DNA of 64,000 nt from REEB506 sp049317545 (lineage in GTDB: Bacteria; Pseudomonadota; Alphaproteobacteria; Caulobacterales; Aquidulcibacteraceae): assembly GCA_049317545.1 (NCBI GenBank), contig JBMOIB010000005.1, forward strand, positions 1-64,000, written 5' to 3'. Below the pieces are notes generated by a model. The model was not told the DNA's origin. It was given only the letters and a program-made list of their open reading frames with translations, and did not search any database. Below are positions 1-10,777 of this stretch, piece after piece. A program made the translations under genes and the position numbers. Every line of letters begins with the position of its first letter. The first letter of the stretch is position 1.

Positions 1-572
1 GCGCGCTCCTCGGTTTCGTGGGCGCGTTTGATGAACACGCGCTTCTGGTTCGCGCGATAGGTGTAGCCCTGCGCGGTCGCGACCGCCTTCATCACGGTCA
101 GCCCGTCCGTGAACGGATATTCGCCCGGGCGGTTCACCTCGCCGAGGATGTAGAACGGGCGGAAGTTCAGCACTTCGGCGCTGACGCGCGGATCGGAGAG
201 ATAGCCGTCGCGCAGACGATCGGCGACCGCGCTCTCAAGTTCGCGCACTGTCTTGTCGCTGACCACGACCTGGCCGATCAGCGGCAAGGACACCACGCCG
301 GTGCCGTCGAGCTGGAATTCACCGCCCAGATCCTGCTGGCCGAACACGATGATGCGGATGCGGTCACCAGGTCCGACGCGGTATTCCGGGCCGGCCGCCG
401 CAATCGGGCGCGGTGGGGGCGCAACCGGCTCCGAAGTAATCGCCACGCGCGCCGGCGTCGCCTGGAATTGCTCGACGTTCGTCTGCGCGCCCGCTCCGGA
501 AACGCCGCCGGCGAAGCCGATGGCCAACAAGAGCCCAGCCATAGCGATGGAGCGCAATCCGATGGACCGCAT
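1..572 (-). CDS. Polysaccharide export outer-membrane/periplasmic protein (Wza/GumB type), N-terminal part
   Basis: The 5' 190 codons of a gene that runs off the left edge of the window. The ATG at 572 follows an AGGAC ribosome site. An N-terminal signal peptide ending near AGAQ is followed by a polysaccharide export domain that begins with YRVGPGDRIRI and contains the usual GEFQLDGTGVVSLPLIG stretch. An SLBB-type segment (ILGEVNRPGEYPF) follows around residue 150. Family members form the outer-membrane or periplasmic channel for export of capsule or exopolysaccharide. The family call is firm; the polymer and the C-terminus cannot be seen. Confidence 0.85.
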   Translation of the reverse strand, partial: MRSIGLRSIAMAGLLLAIGFAGGVSGAGAQTNVEQFQATPARVAITSEPVAPPPRPIAAAGPEYRVGPGDRIRIIVFGQQDLGGEFQLDGTGVVSLPLIGQVVVSDKTVRELESAVADRLRDGYLSDPRVSAEVLNFRPFYILGEVNRPGEYPFTDGLTVMKAVATAQGYTYRANQKRVFIKRAHETEER

Positions 573-672
573 CTGACGTCCTTTCCTTGCATCGCGACCC
601 GCAGCGCGGCTGCCGCGGCGTCGTAGATCGAATTTCGATCCAGGCCTGCAAGGAACAAGCCAAGCCCCGGCG

Positions 673-1064
673 CCAGACGGTCTGTAAGCCGGGTTCTGTC
701 CGCCTCCCCTGTCGCCAGGTTTGGCGGGGCGGCCATTCATCTGGACCGCCGATCGCTCGGCGGTTCGCGCGACCCACCCGGACGCGGCCCACAAACAGGC
801 CTGACCCGAAGGTCTGCGTCCCTATTCGGTCTTGCTCCCGGCGGGGCTTGCCATGCCCCCTTCCTTACGGTCGGGGCGGTGGGCTCTTACCCCACCGTTT
901 CACCCTTACCCGGCGGCCGAAGCCGCTGGGCGGTTTGTTTTCTGTGGCGCTATCCCTGAGGTCGCCCTCGGCGGGCGTTACCCGCCGCCGTGTCTGTATG
1001 GAGCCCGGACTTTCCTCCCTTGCACCCTTTCGGGACACGCAAGAGCGGCCGCCCGACCGTCTGG
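673..1064 (-). ncRNA. rnpB: RNase P RNA, bacterial class A
   Basis: Read on the minus strand, the 5' half has the universal GGAGGAAAGTCCGGGCTCC block and the 3' end has ACAGAACCCGGCTTAC, the conserved ends of bacterial RNase P RNA. The first and last ten bases, CCAGACGGTC and GACCGTCTGG, pair perfectly as helix P1 and fix the ends to within a few bases. Length is about 392 nt, normal for the class. It is the catalytic RNA that matures the 5' ends of tRNAs. It lies between the export gene and the amidase gene on the same strand. Confidence 0.96.
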
Positions 1065-1107
1065 CCCGGGCCATGTACCGCGGATGCACGCGCCTCGCCA
1101 GCGGGTC

Positions 1108-1911
1108 TCACGAACGAAGGCGGGGGATCTTGAGGCGGGCGGCCTGGTCTCCGACGTCGGCGAGAATGGCGGCGGTCTCAGAATCGATCCGCCCGTCGAT
1201 GCGCCGCGGACGGAACCGCCGCTGGAAGGCGCACACCACGGCTTCGGTCGCTTCGTCGACTTCACCGGTGACTTGGAGGCCATAACCGAAGGCGGCCAGC
1301 GCTTCCTGGGTCGCGATGACGTCCTCGGGGCCGGCCGCGAGCGGCCCGTCAGGCGCCGTGGGCTTGAGCGGCCACAACGACAGGCCGCGGGCGGCCAAAC
1401 GAGCCCAGGGGAAATGTTCGCCAGGGTCGAGCTTGCGCGCCGGCGCCACGTCGGAATGGCCGACCACCCGATGCGGGCCAAGGGCATGGCGCGCGAGGAT
1501 GCCGACCAGCAGGCCCTCCAGCGCGGCGAGCTGCGGCTCGGTATAGGGCGGCAGGCCGAAATCATGGCCGCCGTTGACGACCTCGATCCCGATCGAGCGG
1601 GCGTTGACGTCGCTCTCGCCGTCCCAGGTAGCGACCCCGGCGTGCCAGGCGCGGTTGCTTTCCTCGACCAGCCGGAACACGCGCCCGTCTTCGGCGACCA
1701 CATAATGCGCCGAGACGCGGCCGAGATCGGCGTCCGCCGGGAGGTCTGCGGGCGCCCAGGGGCCTGGATAGCGCCCAGCCTTGGGCGCCGGGTCGGCCAG
1801 ACGCGCCAAGGCCGTCTCGGCGTCCTGCATGCCGGTGTAGTGCAGCACAACGAGATCGACCTTACGGGTGCGGGCGTCGAAATTGGGCGAGGGACGATCG
1901 ATCAGGCTCAT
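1108..1911 (-). CDS. N-acetylmuramoyl-L-alanine amidase, AmpD type, with peptidoglycan-binding tail
   Basis: A 267-residue zinc amidase of the Amidase_2 family, expected to cleave the muramyl-L-alanine bond of anhydro-muropeptides during wall recycling. The N-terminal half holds LVVLHYTGM (first zinc His), SAHYVV, a substrate-side SIGIEVVNGG stretch and GHSDVAPARKLDPGEHFPW with the last zinc ligands. The last 80 residues look like a PG-binding-1 domain (ALAAFGYGLQVTGEVDEAT). No signal peptide is seen, which fits a cytosolic AmpD. The chosen ATG forms an ATGA overlap with the stop of the upstream DMT transporter; an ATG three codons upstream (1920) is possible. Confidence 0.9.
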   Translation of the reverse strand: MSLIDRPSPNFDARTRKVDLVVLHYTGMQDAETALARLADPAPKAGRYPGPWAPADLPADADLGRVSAHYVVAEDGRVFRLVEESNRAWHAGVATWDGESDVNARSIGIEVVNGGHDFGLPPYTEPQLAALEGLLVGILARHALGPHRVVGHSDVAPARKLDPGEHFPWARLAARGLSLWPLKPTAPDGPLAAGPEDVIATQEALAAFGYGLQVTGEVDEATEAVVCAFQRRFRPRRIDGRIDSETAAILADVGDQAARLKIPRLRS

Positions 1912-2798
1912 GCCGTCCATTCCCGGAACAGACCGACGAGCTTGCGCAGCGCCGCGTTCGGACGCGCGGCGATCATGCCGACGCCTGTGAGCGCGAGCGC
2001 CGCGCCGGCGGCCAGCTGCGGGGTCAGCGGCTCATGGAGAAGGATCACGCCGAACACCACAGCCCAGATGGGCGTCATCAAGGTCAGCGGCGAAACCAGC
2101 GTCACTTCGTACTTTTTGACGATCTCGTAGAACATGCCGTGTCCGAAGATGGATACGGCGAAAACCGAGAAGGCCAAAGCGGCCAGGAAGCCCCAGCCTC
2201 CGGCCTTCATCGCCTCGAACTGGCCAACCTCCGTGAACAGCGACAACGGCAGGAGCAAGGGCCAAGACACCATCGCCACCCAGGCCTGCAATTGGAACGG
2301 CCCGATCGGGTCCATCCGCTTCATCACGATGCCGCCGATCGAGCCGACAAGCGCCGCGAGAACCGCGAAGACGACGCCCAGCGACAAGCCGAAAGTCTCC
2401 GGGTCATAGGCGATCAGCACCACGCCCGCGAAGGCCAGCCCCATGCCAAGCCCCCGGCGCCACCCGACCGTCTCGCTTAGAAAGGCCATGGACAGGATCG
2501 TCGTGAACGGCAACCCGAGCTGGCCGGCGATCGCCACGGACGACGCGGTGCCGTTCTTCAGGGCGAGAAACAGGAACGCGAAATTCAGCCCGCCGACGCA
2601 CAAGCCGACGATCGCCACCAGCCCGAGCTGGCGGGGCGCCGGGAACAGGAAGGGCGCCAGAATGACGGCAATCGCGGCGAACCGAATGAACGCATAGGCG
2701 AACGGCGGCACGTCGCCGACCACCCATCGCGTCGCGACGAGGTTAAGCCCCCACACCAGACAGATGAGGGAAAGGAGCAGAAAATCGCGCAGACTCAT
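1908..2798 (-). CDS. EamA/DMT-superfamily transporter
   Basis: A 296-residue integral membrane protein made of two EamA repeats with about ten hydrophobic helices; it begins MSLRDFLLLSLICLVWGLN, typical of the drug/metabolite transporter superfamily. The duplication shows in the paired motifs near residues 60-140 and 200-280. Substrate cannot be read from sequence; relatives export amino acids, their derivatives or other small metabolites. Its stop codon overlaps the start of the amidase gene, so the two are probably co-transcribed. Confidence 0.85.
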   Translation of the reverse strand: MSLRDFLLLSLICLVWGLNLVATRWVVGDVPPFAYAFIRFAAIAVILAPFLFPAPRQLGLVAIVGLCVGGLNFAFLFLALKNGTASSVAIAGQLGLPFTTILSMAFLSETVGWRRGLGMGLAFAGVVLIAYDPETFGLSLGVVFAVLAALVGSIGGIVMKRMDPIGPFQLQAWVAMVSWPLLLPLSLFTEVGQFEAMKAGGWGFLAALAFSVFAVSIFGHGMFYEIVKKYEVTLVSPLTLMTPIWAVVFGVILLHEPLTPQLAAGAALALTGVGMIAARPNAALRKLVGLFREWTA

Positions 2799-2842
2799 GA
2801 ATGGCCGAGACTATGGCCCGGACGCCGCCCGGCGTCGACCTG

Positions 2843-3112
2843 TCAACGCGCCGGTTCGACCGTCCACCCGTCAGCGGTGCGCCGACCTTCAAGGACGCTC
2901 TGCGGCGCGCGCCGGGCCGGCTTACGCCCGAACATCGCGATCGCGGCGACGACGGCGCCGACGATCGCCACGGCGACCGCTGCCGCGGCGACGACCAGAA
3001 ACGCCGCCACGCCAATCAGGGCGGCGGCGCCCGCGAGCGCAAAACGGGCCCAGGACGATTTGCCGTCCCGCGCCGGAGAGGCGGTCAAAGTCTGCGCAGC
3101 GTCCGACGTCAT
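2843..3112 (-). CDS. Small membrane protein of unknown function
   Basis: An 89-residue protein with a polar N-terminus, one or two very Ala/Val-rich transmembrane stretches (about residues 25-60) and a basic C-terminal tail. No family recognised. It lies between the DMT transporter and the J-domain gene on the same strand, and coding is supported mainly by the composition of the membrane segment. Confidence 0.5.
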   Translation of the reverse strand: MTSDAAQTLTASPARDGKSSWARFALAGAAALIGVAAFLVVAAAAVAVAIVGAVVAAIAMFGRKPARRAPQSVLEGRRTADGWTVEPAR

Positions 3113-3168
3113 TTCAGGCCTCCTGCCCGATCATTCGCCTATCCATGTTGGTCCGCAGGGACCGCTCG

Positions 3169-3867
3169 TCAATCCGCCAACGCCGGTTGGGCGCACTCGG
3201 CGCGAATTTGCGCGTAGGCGGCGTTAATGGCGGCGGTTTTTACCTCGGCGATGCGTACGAATTCGGCAGGAGCGCCGCGCGCGGCCATCCTGTCGGGATG
3301 GTTTTCGGCGGCGAGTCGGCGCCAAGCCTGACGCACCTCATCGGCCGAGGCGCCGGGCAAAAGGCCGAGCACGGCGTAGGGATCGTCGGGTTCGGGTCCG
3401 ATATTCGTGGCCCGGATCCGGCGGAATTCGAGCGCCGTGAACCCTAGGTGCTCGCCGACAGATTCCAGATAGGCCAGCTCTTCGGCTGTGATTCGCCCGT
3501 CCGCGGCGGCGATGTGGAACAGGCCGTCCAGAACGTCTTCGAGGAGGCAGGGCCGCGCGCGATACTTCCGACCGATCCTGCGGGCGTAGGACTCGTAGCC
3601 CAGCACACTCTGCCTGGCGATCGCGAAGACTCGACGAAACGCCTCCTCTTCACCCGGCGGCGGTCGAAAAACCTGTGCAGCCGCATGGACTTCCGAGTCG
3701 CTGACGAAACCGTCCGCGCGCGCCATCTTGGCGGCGAGGCCGATTACCGCGGCGGTGAATCCAACATCGCCCGGATCAGGCGCGCACTCTCCGAACGGAG
3801 CCAAAGGCTCAGCCTCCGGTTCGAAGGCCCGCGCGGCGGCCTCCACGATCTTCGTCCAGACTGACAT
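3169..3867 (-). CDS. TerB-like / J-domain co-chaperone (DjlA-like)
   Basis: A 232-residue protein with two domains. Residues about 35-150 are a TerB-type helical domain (AAKMARADGFVSDSEV and AAADGRITAEELAYLESV, the paired acidic repeats of DjlA/TerB). Residues about 165-225 are a DnaJ domain (DPYAVLGLLPGASADEVRQ) with the HPD triad in AAENHPDRM that stimulates DnaK. Unlike E. coli DjlA, no N-terminal membrane anchor is visible, so it is probably cytosolic. Function as a DnaK co-chaperone is inferred from the HPD motif; the client is unknown. Confidence 0.85.
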   Translation of the reverse strand: MSVWTKIVEAAARAFEPEAEPLAPFGECAPDPGDVGFTAAVIGLAAKMARADGFVSDSEVHAAAQVFRPPPGEEEAFRRVFAIARQSVLGYESYARRIGRKYRARPCLLEDVLDGLFHIAAADGRITAEELAYLESVGEHLGFTALEFRRIRATNIGPEPDDPYAVLGLLPGASADEVRQAWRRLAAENHPDRMAARGAPAEFVRIAEVKTAAINAAYAQIRAECAQPALAD

Positions 3868-3932
3868 CCCGCCATCTTAAGCGGAGGACCTGGGCGACCG
3901 GGAGGCGCCTCGATGAATTGTTCGTCATGTAC

Positions 3933-3960
3933 GGAACCGGCGCGGCGCTTCGCGCGTATT
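3933..3960 (+). promoter_or_regulatory. Candidate EcfG-type (general stress) promoter
   Basis: GGAAC at 3933-3937, then 17 bases, then CGTATT at 3955. The alphaproteobacterial general-stress sigma factor EcfG recognises GGAAC-N16/17-CGTT, so the -35 matches fully and the -10 lacks only the last T. The start codon of the fasciclin gene is about 40 bases downstream. Inference from motif only. Confidence 0.4.
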
Positions 3961-4002
3961 TCTATCGCATCTCAAATAGAGAATGCGCATTGGAGACCGC
4001 AC

Positions 4003-4539
4003 ATGTTCAAATTCGCATCGATCGCCCTGGCGACCCTGACACTCGCCGCCGCGCCGGCGGCGTTCGCCAAAGACTGCGCCCGCGCCCCCGCACCGGCGCC
4101 GCACACGGCGAAGGCCACCGCCAGCCGCGGCGACGTCGTCGATGTCGCCGTTGCGGCAGGCTCGTTCAAAACGCTGGCGAAGGCGCTGACGGCGGCCGAC
4201 CTCGTGACCGTTCTGAAGGGCCAGGGGCCGTTCACGGTGTTCGCGCCGACCGACGCCGCGTTCGCCGGCCTGCCCCAGGGCGAACTCGCCCGCCTGCTGA
4301 AGCCGGAAAACAAGGCGGAACTCGTCAAGATCTTGACCTACCACGTGGTTCCCGGGCGCGTGCTGGCCGCCGATCTGGCCGGTAAAGTGACGCAAGCGAA
4401 GACGGTGGAGGGCGACAGCCTGAGCATCGACGCCCGCCAAGGCGTCTCGATCGACAACGCCCGCGTCACGACCGCGGACGTCGCGGCCGACAACGGCGTC
4501 ATCCACGTGATCGACCGCGTCCTGCTGCCGAAGTCCTAA
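4003..4539 (+). CDS. Secreted fasciclin-domain (FAS1) protein
   Basis: A 178-residue protein with a clear signal peptide (MFKFASIALATLTLAAAPAAFA) and a single FAS1 domain. The H1 motif TVFAPTDAAFAGLP and the conserved late segments LTYHVVPGRV and DNGVIHVIDRVLLP are present. FAS1 proteins are periplasmic or surface adhesion-type proteins; the precise role in bacteria is poorly defined. The ATG at 4003 has a GGAG site; a frame continues upstream but the signal peptide favours this start. An EcfG-like promoter lies just upstream. Confidence 0.9.
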   Translation: MFKFASIALATLTLAAAPAAFAKDCARAPAPAPHTAKATASRGDVVDVAVAAGSFKTLAKALTAADLVTVLKGQGPFTVFAPTDAAFAGLPQGELARLLKPENKAELVKILTYHVVPGRVLAADLAGKVTQAKTVEGDSLSIDARQGVSIDNARVTTADVAADNGVIHVIDRVLLPKS

Positions 4540-4555
4540 ACCGTAAGGCGCCGGC

Positions 4556-5449
4556 TCATCGCGGCCGCAACGCGGCGAGTTCGGCGCGCATCGTCTTGAG
4601 CTCTTTGAGGATGACCCGCAGGTCCTGTTGGGCCTCGGATTGGGCCTCAGAGAGCTCTTCGACGCTGACGTCGATCTGATCGACTTCCTTCTTGATCGCC
4701 TCGGTCTGTTCGGCGGTGCGCGTTTCCTGGACCGCATCGACGATCACGCCGATGAACAGATTGAGAACGGCGAACGCCGAGAGGATCGTGAAGCCCAGAA
4801 TGAAGATCCACGCCCACGGGTAGACGGTGTTCAGCTTGGCGACGGTGGCGCCCCAATCGTCGAACAAGGTCAGCTGAAACAGCAGCAGCGAGGATTTCGC
4901 GAGGTCGCCGAACTCGTCCGGAAAACGCTCGCCGAACAGGGTCGTGGCCATCACCGCGCCGATGTAGAAAACGACCGCCAGCACCATCGTGGTCGCAAGG
5001 ATGCCCGGCATGGCGCCGATCAAGGCTTCGACCACGCGCCTCATCTGCGGCACATTTGAGACGAGCCGCAGCACCCGCAGGACGCGCAACGTCCGAAGCG
5101 CGGAAATCGCCGGCGCCATCGAGATGTAGGACAAGCCGACGACGATGCAGTCGAAGAGGTTCCAGCCGTCGCGCACATAGCGCCGCGGCCCCTGCGCGAT
5201 GAATTCCAGAACCAGCTCGGCCGTGAAAATCGCGAGGAAGATCGTGTCGAGTTCTTCGATGATGTGGTGCCAGGGGTTCGACTCTCCGAAATGCGCATCG
5301 ACCCCCAACGCGATCGCGTTGATCAAGATGCACAGCAGGATGAAATTCTTGAACACCCAGCTTTCGGTAATGAACCGCAGGAAGCGCAAGCCGCCCGAGC
5401 GCGCCTCAGGCTGGCCCGCCGCAGCCATCTTCTCCGCAAGACTCGCCAT
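4556..5449 (-). CDS. Voltage-gated cation channel, NavBac/CavBac family, with DDW filter
   Basis: A 297-residue one-domain six-helix ion transport protein. S4 is clear: four arginines at every third position in RTLRVLRVLR (about residues 120-130). The pore region reads FQLTLFDDWGATV; aligned with NaChBac (TLESWAS) the filter is LFDDWGA, with Asp replacing both Glu and Ser. After S6 a C-terminal heptad-like coiled coil (about residues 250-297) matches the tetramerising tail of the family. In engineered CavAb, Asp at these positions gives calcium selectivity, so calcium permeability is inferred, not shown. Monocistronic in appearance. Confidence 0.88.
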   Translation of the reverse strand: MASLAEKMAAAGQPEARSGGLRFLRFITESWVFKNFILLCILINAIALGVDAHFGESNPWHHIIEELDTIFLAIFTAELVLEFIAQGPRRYVRDGWNLFDCIVVGLSYISMAPAISALRTLRVLRVLRLVSNVPQMRRVVEALIGAMPGILATTMVLAVVFYIGAVMATTLFGERFPDEFGDLAKSSLLLFQLTLFDDWGATVAKLNTVYPWAWIFILGFTILSAFAVLNLFIGVIVDAVQETRTAEQTEAIKKEVDQIDVSVEELSEAQSEAQQDLRVILKELKTMRAELAALRPR

Positions 5450-5546
5450 GACATGCTCCCCGCTCGCGCCAGCCCATCCCCAGGCGGCGCGGGCGAGACC
5501 CTAAATCAAAGCTTTTGCGCTGAAAACCGCGGTGCGTGCGGCGTGG

Positions 5547-6203
5547 TCAGGATCCAGGTCCGCCGCGCGAGAACGCGGCGACCGCGCCTGACGCTGCGGC
5601 GTTGATGGTGACGGCGACGCCATCGGGGCGGATGAAGCCCAACGCGCCATAGACCCGGCGGCCCCATTCCGCGCCGGGAATATGCCAAACGCGAACCTCG
5701 CTCCAGTCGCCCTTTTTAGAGACGTCCTTCACTGGAACGTTGAGTGTGATTTCGCCCTGATTGAGCCAGTTGGCGTGATCGATGACGATCGCCCGGTCCG
5801 AAAGGATCGCGCGAACCACCGCCACATGGCCGCGATCGGCGCCATTGTAGCCGCGCATCACGATCACAGATCCGACGGCCGGGGTTTTTTCGCGGTCATA
5901 TTTGCCGGCGGCGAGGGTCCACCAGGACTTGGCGTCGCCGCGCAAGTTAACACCGGATTCCTTGCGCGCGTAAGGCACGCACTGGATGCGCGCGCTCGTG
6001 TGGACGATTTTCGGGGTCGGCACGGCGCGTTCGAGGGCCGCCGTTTCGGCGATCGGCTCCATGCGGATTTCGACCGTCTCTGGCAATGGCGTCAGTTCGC
6101 CGGCGGAGGCCGGTCCCCCGATCGCCCAGCCCGTGCTCAGCGCCATGCCCATCAAGGTGAGCTGCACCGACCGCCGGGCGCCGAAGCTTGCCTCAGTCCT
6201 CAA
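5547..6203 (-). CDS. Secreted CHAP-domain protein (paralogue 1)
   Basis: About 218 residues with a cleavable signal sequence (hydrophobic LTLMGMALSTGWAIGG) and a CHAP (NlpC/P60-like) amidase/peptidase domain. Catalytic Cys lies in IQCVPYARKESG, His in DRGHVAVVR, and a polar residue in DHANWLNQG. Chosen start is TTG at 6203, preceded by a GGAGG site six bases away; GTG at 6287 would also stay open. CHAP enzymes cut peptidoglycan peptides. It is closely similar to the next gene on the same strand, suggesting tandem duplication. Confidence 0.75.
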   Translation of the reverse strand: MRTEASFGARRSVQLTLMGMALSTGWAIGGPASAGELTPLPETVEIRMEPIAETAALERAVPTPKIVHTSARIQCVPYARKESGVNLRGDAKSWWTLAAGKYDREKTPAVGSVIVMRGYNGADRGHVAVVRAILSDRAIVIDHANWLNQGEITLNVPVKDVSKKGDWSEVRVWHIPGAEWGRRVYGALGFIRPDGVAVTINAAASGAVAAFSRGGPGS

Positions 6204-6425
6204 ACCACTTCCTCCAAGCCTGCCGGCGAAGCCTTCTGCCGCCGGTCTCGCGCATCTCCGTCCGGTCAAAACGGCACGATGATGCACTTGCGCTCTCGGG
6301 CGCCCAAATAGAGCGTCCCAAAACGACGCAATAAAGTTTCCACGCGCTTAACGCGACCACGTCACGCGCCTTTGATCACAGGGACTTACGCAGAATTGGG
6401 GCCAGATCCGCGGGGCGCTTCGCGG

Positions 6426-6968
6426 TCAGCGCGAGATAAACCCCTGCACGCTATAGGTGCGCGCGCCCCAATGCCCGCCTGGAACGTGCCAGATCTGCAC
6501 CGCGCTCCAATCCCCGGCCTGGGAGACGTCGCGCACCGGTACGTTCAGGCTAATCTCTCCAGAATTCAGCCAGTTGGCGTGATCGACCACGATCTCGCGC
6601 GGCGCTGCGACCCGGCGCACAACCGCCACGTGGCCGCGTGACGCTCCGGCATAGCCGCGCAACACCAAGACGCCGCCAATCGCCGGACGATCTGTGCGGC
6701 GATACCGCTGGCCCGCCAGATCCCACCACCTGCCCGCATCGCCGTAAATCTCGATCCCGGATTCGCGGCGGGCGAAAGGCACGCATTCCAGCGGCTCCGG
6801 GGGGCGCACGACGACCGGCGGCGGCGGTCGGGCATCGATCGGGGGCGGACGATCGACCGTGGCGCACCCCGCCATGGCGGCGGCGGCGAGCGCGACGGCG
6901 GCCAGGGCGAGCGGAGACGGAACGCGCGGCGCGATCGCGTCAACGTGCGGATGCTGTGTATTCATCAT
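6426..6968 (-). CDS. CHAP-domain lipoprotein (paralogue 2)
   Basis: About 180 residues. A lipobox (AMAGC) after a hydrophobic stretch marks it as a lipoprotein, followed by a Pro-rich linker (residues about 45-65) and a CHAP domain. The active-site Cys is in LECVPFARRESG, His in SRGHVAVVR, and DHANWLNSGEISLNVPV nearly repeats the neighbouring paralogue. Probably a membrane-anchored peptidoglycan endopeptidase or amidase. It starts about 40 bp after the metH stop on the same strand; the exact start among several ATGs (6983, 6968, 6965) is uncertain. Confidence 0.75.
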   Translation of the reverse strand: MMNTQHPHVDAIAPRVPSPLALAAVALAAAAMAGCATVDRPPPIDARPPPPVVVRPPEPLECVPFARRESGIEIYGDAGRWWDLAGQRYRRTDRPAIGGVLVLRGYAGASRGHVAVVRRVAAPREIVVDHANWLNSGEISLNVPVRDVSQAGDWSAVQIWHVPGGHWGARTYSVQGFISR

Positions 6969-7005
6969 CGGGCGATCCACCATCGAACGCCGCCAGTATG
7001 CCGGA

Positions 7006-9654
<2,649 letters not shown>

Positions 9655-9715
9655 TACAGACTCTCTCGGCGCGAGCGGCGCTTCGGTGCTGGAAATTGAA
9701 CTGCCGCAGCGACGG

Positions 9716-10777
9716 CTAGGCGGCTGCAGTGAACGGCTCGAGACCCGCCAGGCGCATGACGGGTGCGCAGGTCCAGGCCGCCTTTGGCGCGACGCCCTTA
9801 ACCGCCGCCGCAATCGCGCGGATATGGTCCGGCGTCGTCCCACAGCAGCCGCCCATCAGGCCCACCACGCCCTGGTTGGCCCACGGCTGCATGACCCGCA
9901 GCATGTCCTCGGGCGTTTCGTCGTAGCCGCCCATCGCGTTCGGCAGCCCGGCGTTGGGATAGGCCGAAATCCGCACATCGGCTGCGCGGGCCAGGGCGCG
10001 AATGTGGGCGTCCATATCTTTGGGACCGAGCGCGCAATTGAGACCGACGCTCCAAGGCTCGGCATGGCGCACCGAATGCCAGAACGCCTCGACCGTCTGC
10101 CCGGACAAGGTGCGCCCGGACAAATCGGTGATGGTGCCCGAGATCATCACGGGAAGCTTTTCGCCGATCTCCTCGAAGAGTTCCTCAACCGCGAAGATCG
10201 CCGCCTTGGCGTTCAGCGTGTCGAACACGGTTTCGATGAGCAGCAGGTCGGCACCGCCCTCCACCAGACCGCTCGCCTGCTCCTTGTAGGCGGCGGCGCA
10301 GGCCTCGAAGGTGACGTCACGGCGCGCCGGATCGTTGACATCAGGAGACAGCGAAAGCGTCTTGTTCAAAGGCCCCATCGAGCCGGCGACGAAGCGCGGC
10401 GCCCCGTCGCGCGCTTCTGCGGCGGCGCAGGCCTCGCGCGCAATGCGAGCGGCGGCGACGTTCATCTCGCGCGCGACCGATTCAAGCGCGTAGTCGGCTT
10501 GGCTGATGAAGGTCGAATTGAACGTGTTGGTGGTGACGATGTCAGCGCCGGCCTCGATGTAGGTGTCGTGGATGGCGCGGATGACGTCGGGGCGCGTGAG
10601 GCACAGAAGGTCGTTGTCGCCCTTGAGCGGGCGATTGTGGCCCGCAAAGCGCGCGCCGCGGAAATCCTCCTCGCCGAGACCATAGGTTTGAATGAGCGAG
10701 CCCATCGCGCCGTCGATCACGAGGATGCGGCTGGCGGCGAGCGCGTCGAGCGATGAGCGGCGGTCGCGTCTGGTCAT
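9716..10777 (-). CDS. Methionine synthase homocysteine-binding subunit (split MetH N-terminus)
   Basis: 353 residues of a homocysteine S-methyltransferase domain: ILVIDGAMGSLIQ at the start, VTTNTFNST, and zinc ligands in SVGLNCALG and the C-terminal GGCCGTTPDHI. This is the first module of normal MetH encoded as its own protein, with the remaining modules in the following gene 61 bp downstream. Split MetH is known in some Alphaproteobacteria such as Caulobacter. The start ATG overlaps the metF stop (ATGA), showing operon structure. Confidence 0.93.
   Translation of the reverse strand: MTRRDRRSSLDALAASRILVIDGAMGSLIQTYGLGEEDFRGARFAGHNRPLKGDNDLLCLTRPDVIRAIHDTYIEAGADIVTTNTFNSTFISQADYALESVAREMNVAAARIAREACAAAEARDGAPRFVAGSMGPLNKTLSLSPDVNDPARRDVTFEACAAAYKEQASGLVEGGADLLLIETVFDTLNAKAAIFAVEELFEEIGEKLPVMISGTITDLSGRTLSGQTVEAFWHSVRHAEPWSVGLNCALGPKDMDAHIRALARAADVRISAYPNAGLPNAMGGYDETPEDMLRVMQPWANQGVVGLMGGCCGTTPDHIRAIAAAVKGVAPKAAWTCAPVMRLAGLEPFTAAA

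Noticed and set aside
9655..9843. N-terminal extension of the metH large subunit
   Set aside because: It is basic low-quality sequence that would overlap the homocysteine-subunit gene; MTNPFSNFIIVGERTNV is the normal domain start.
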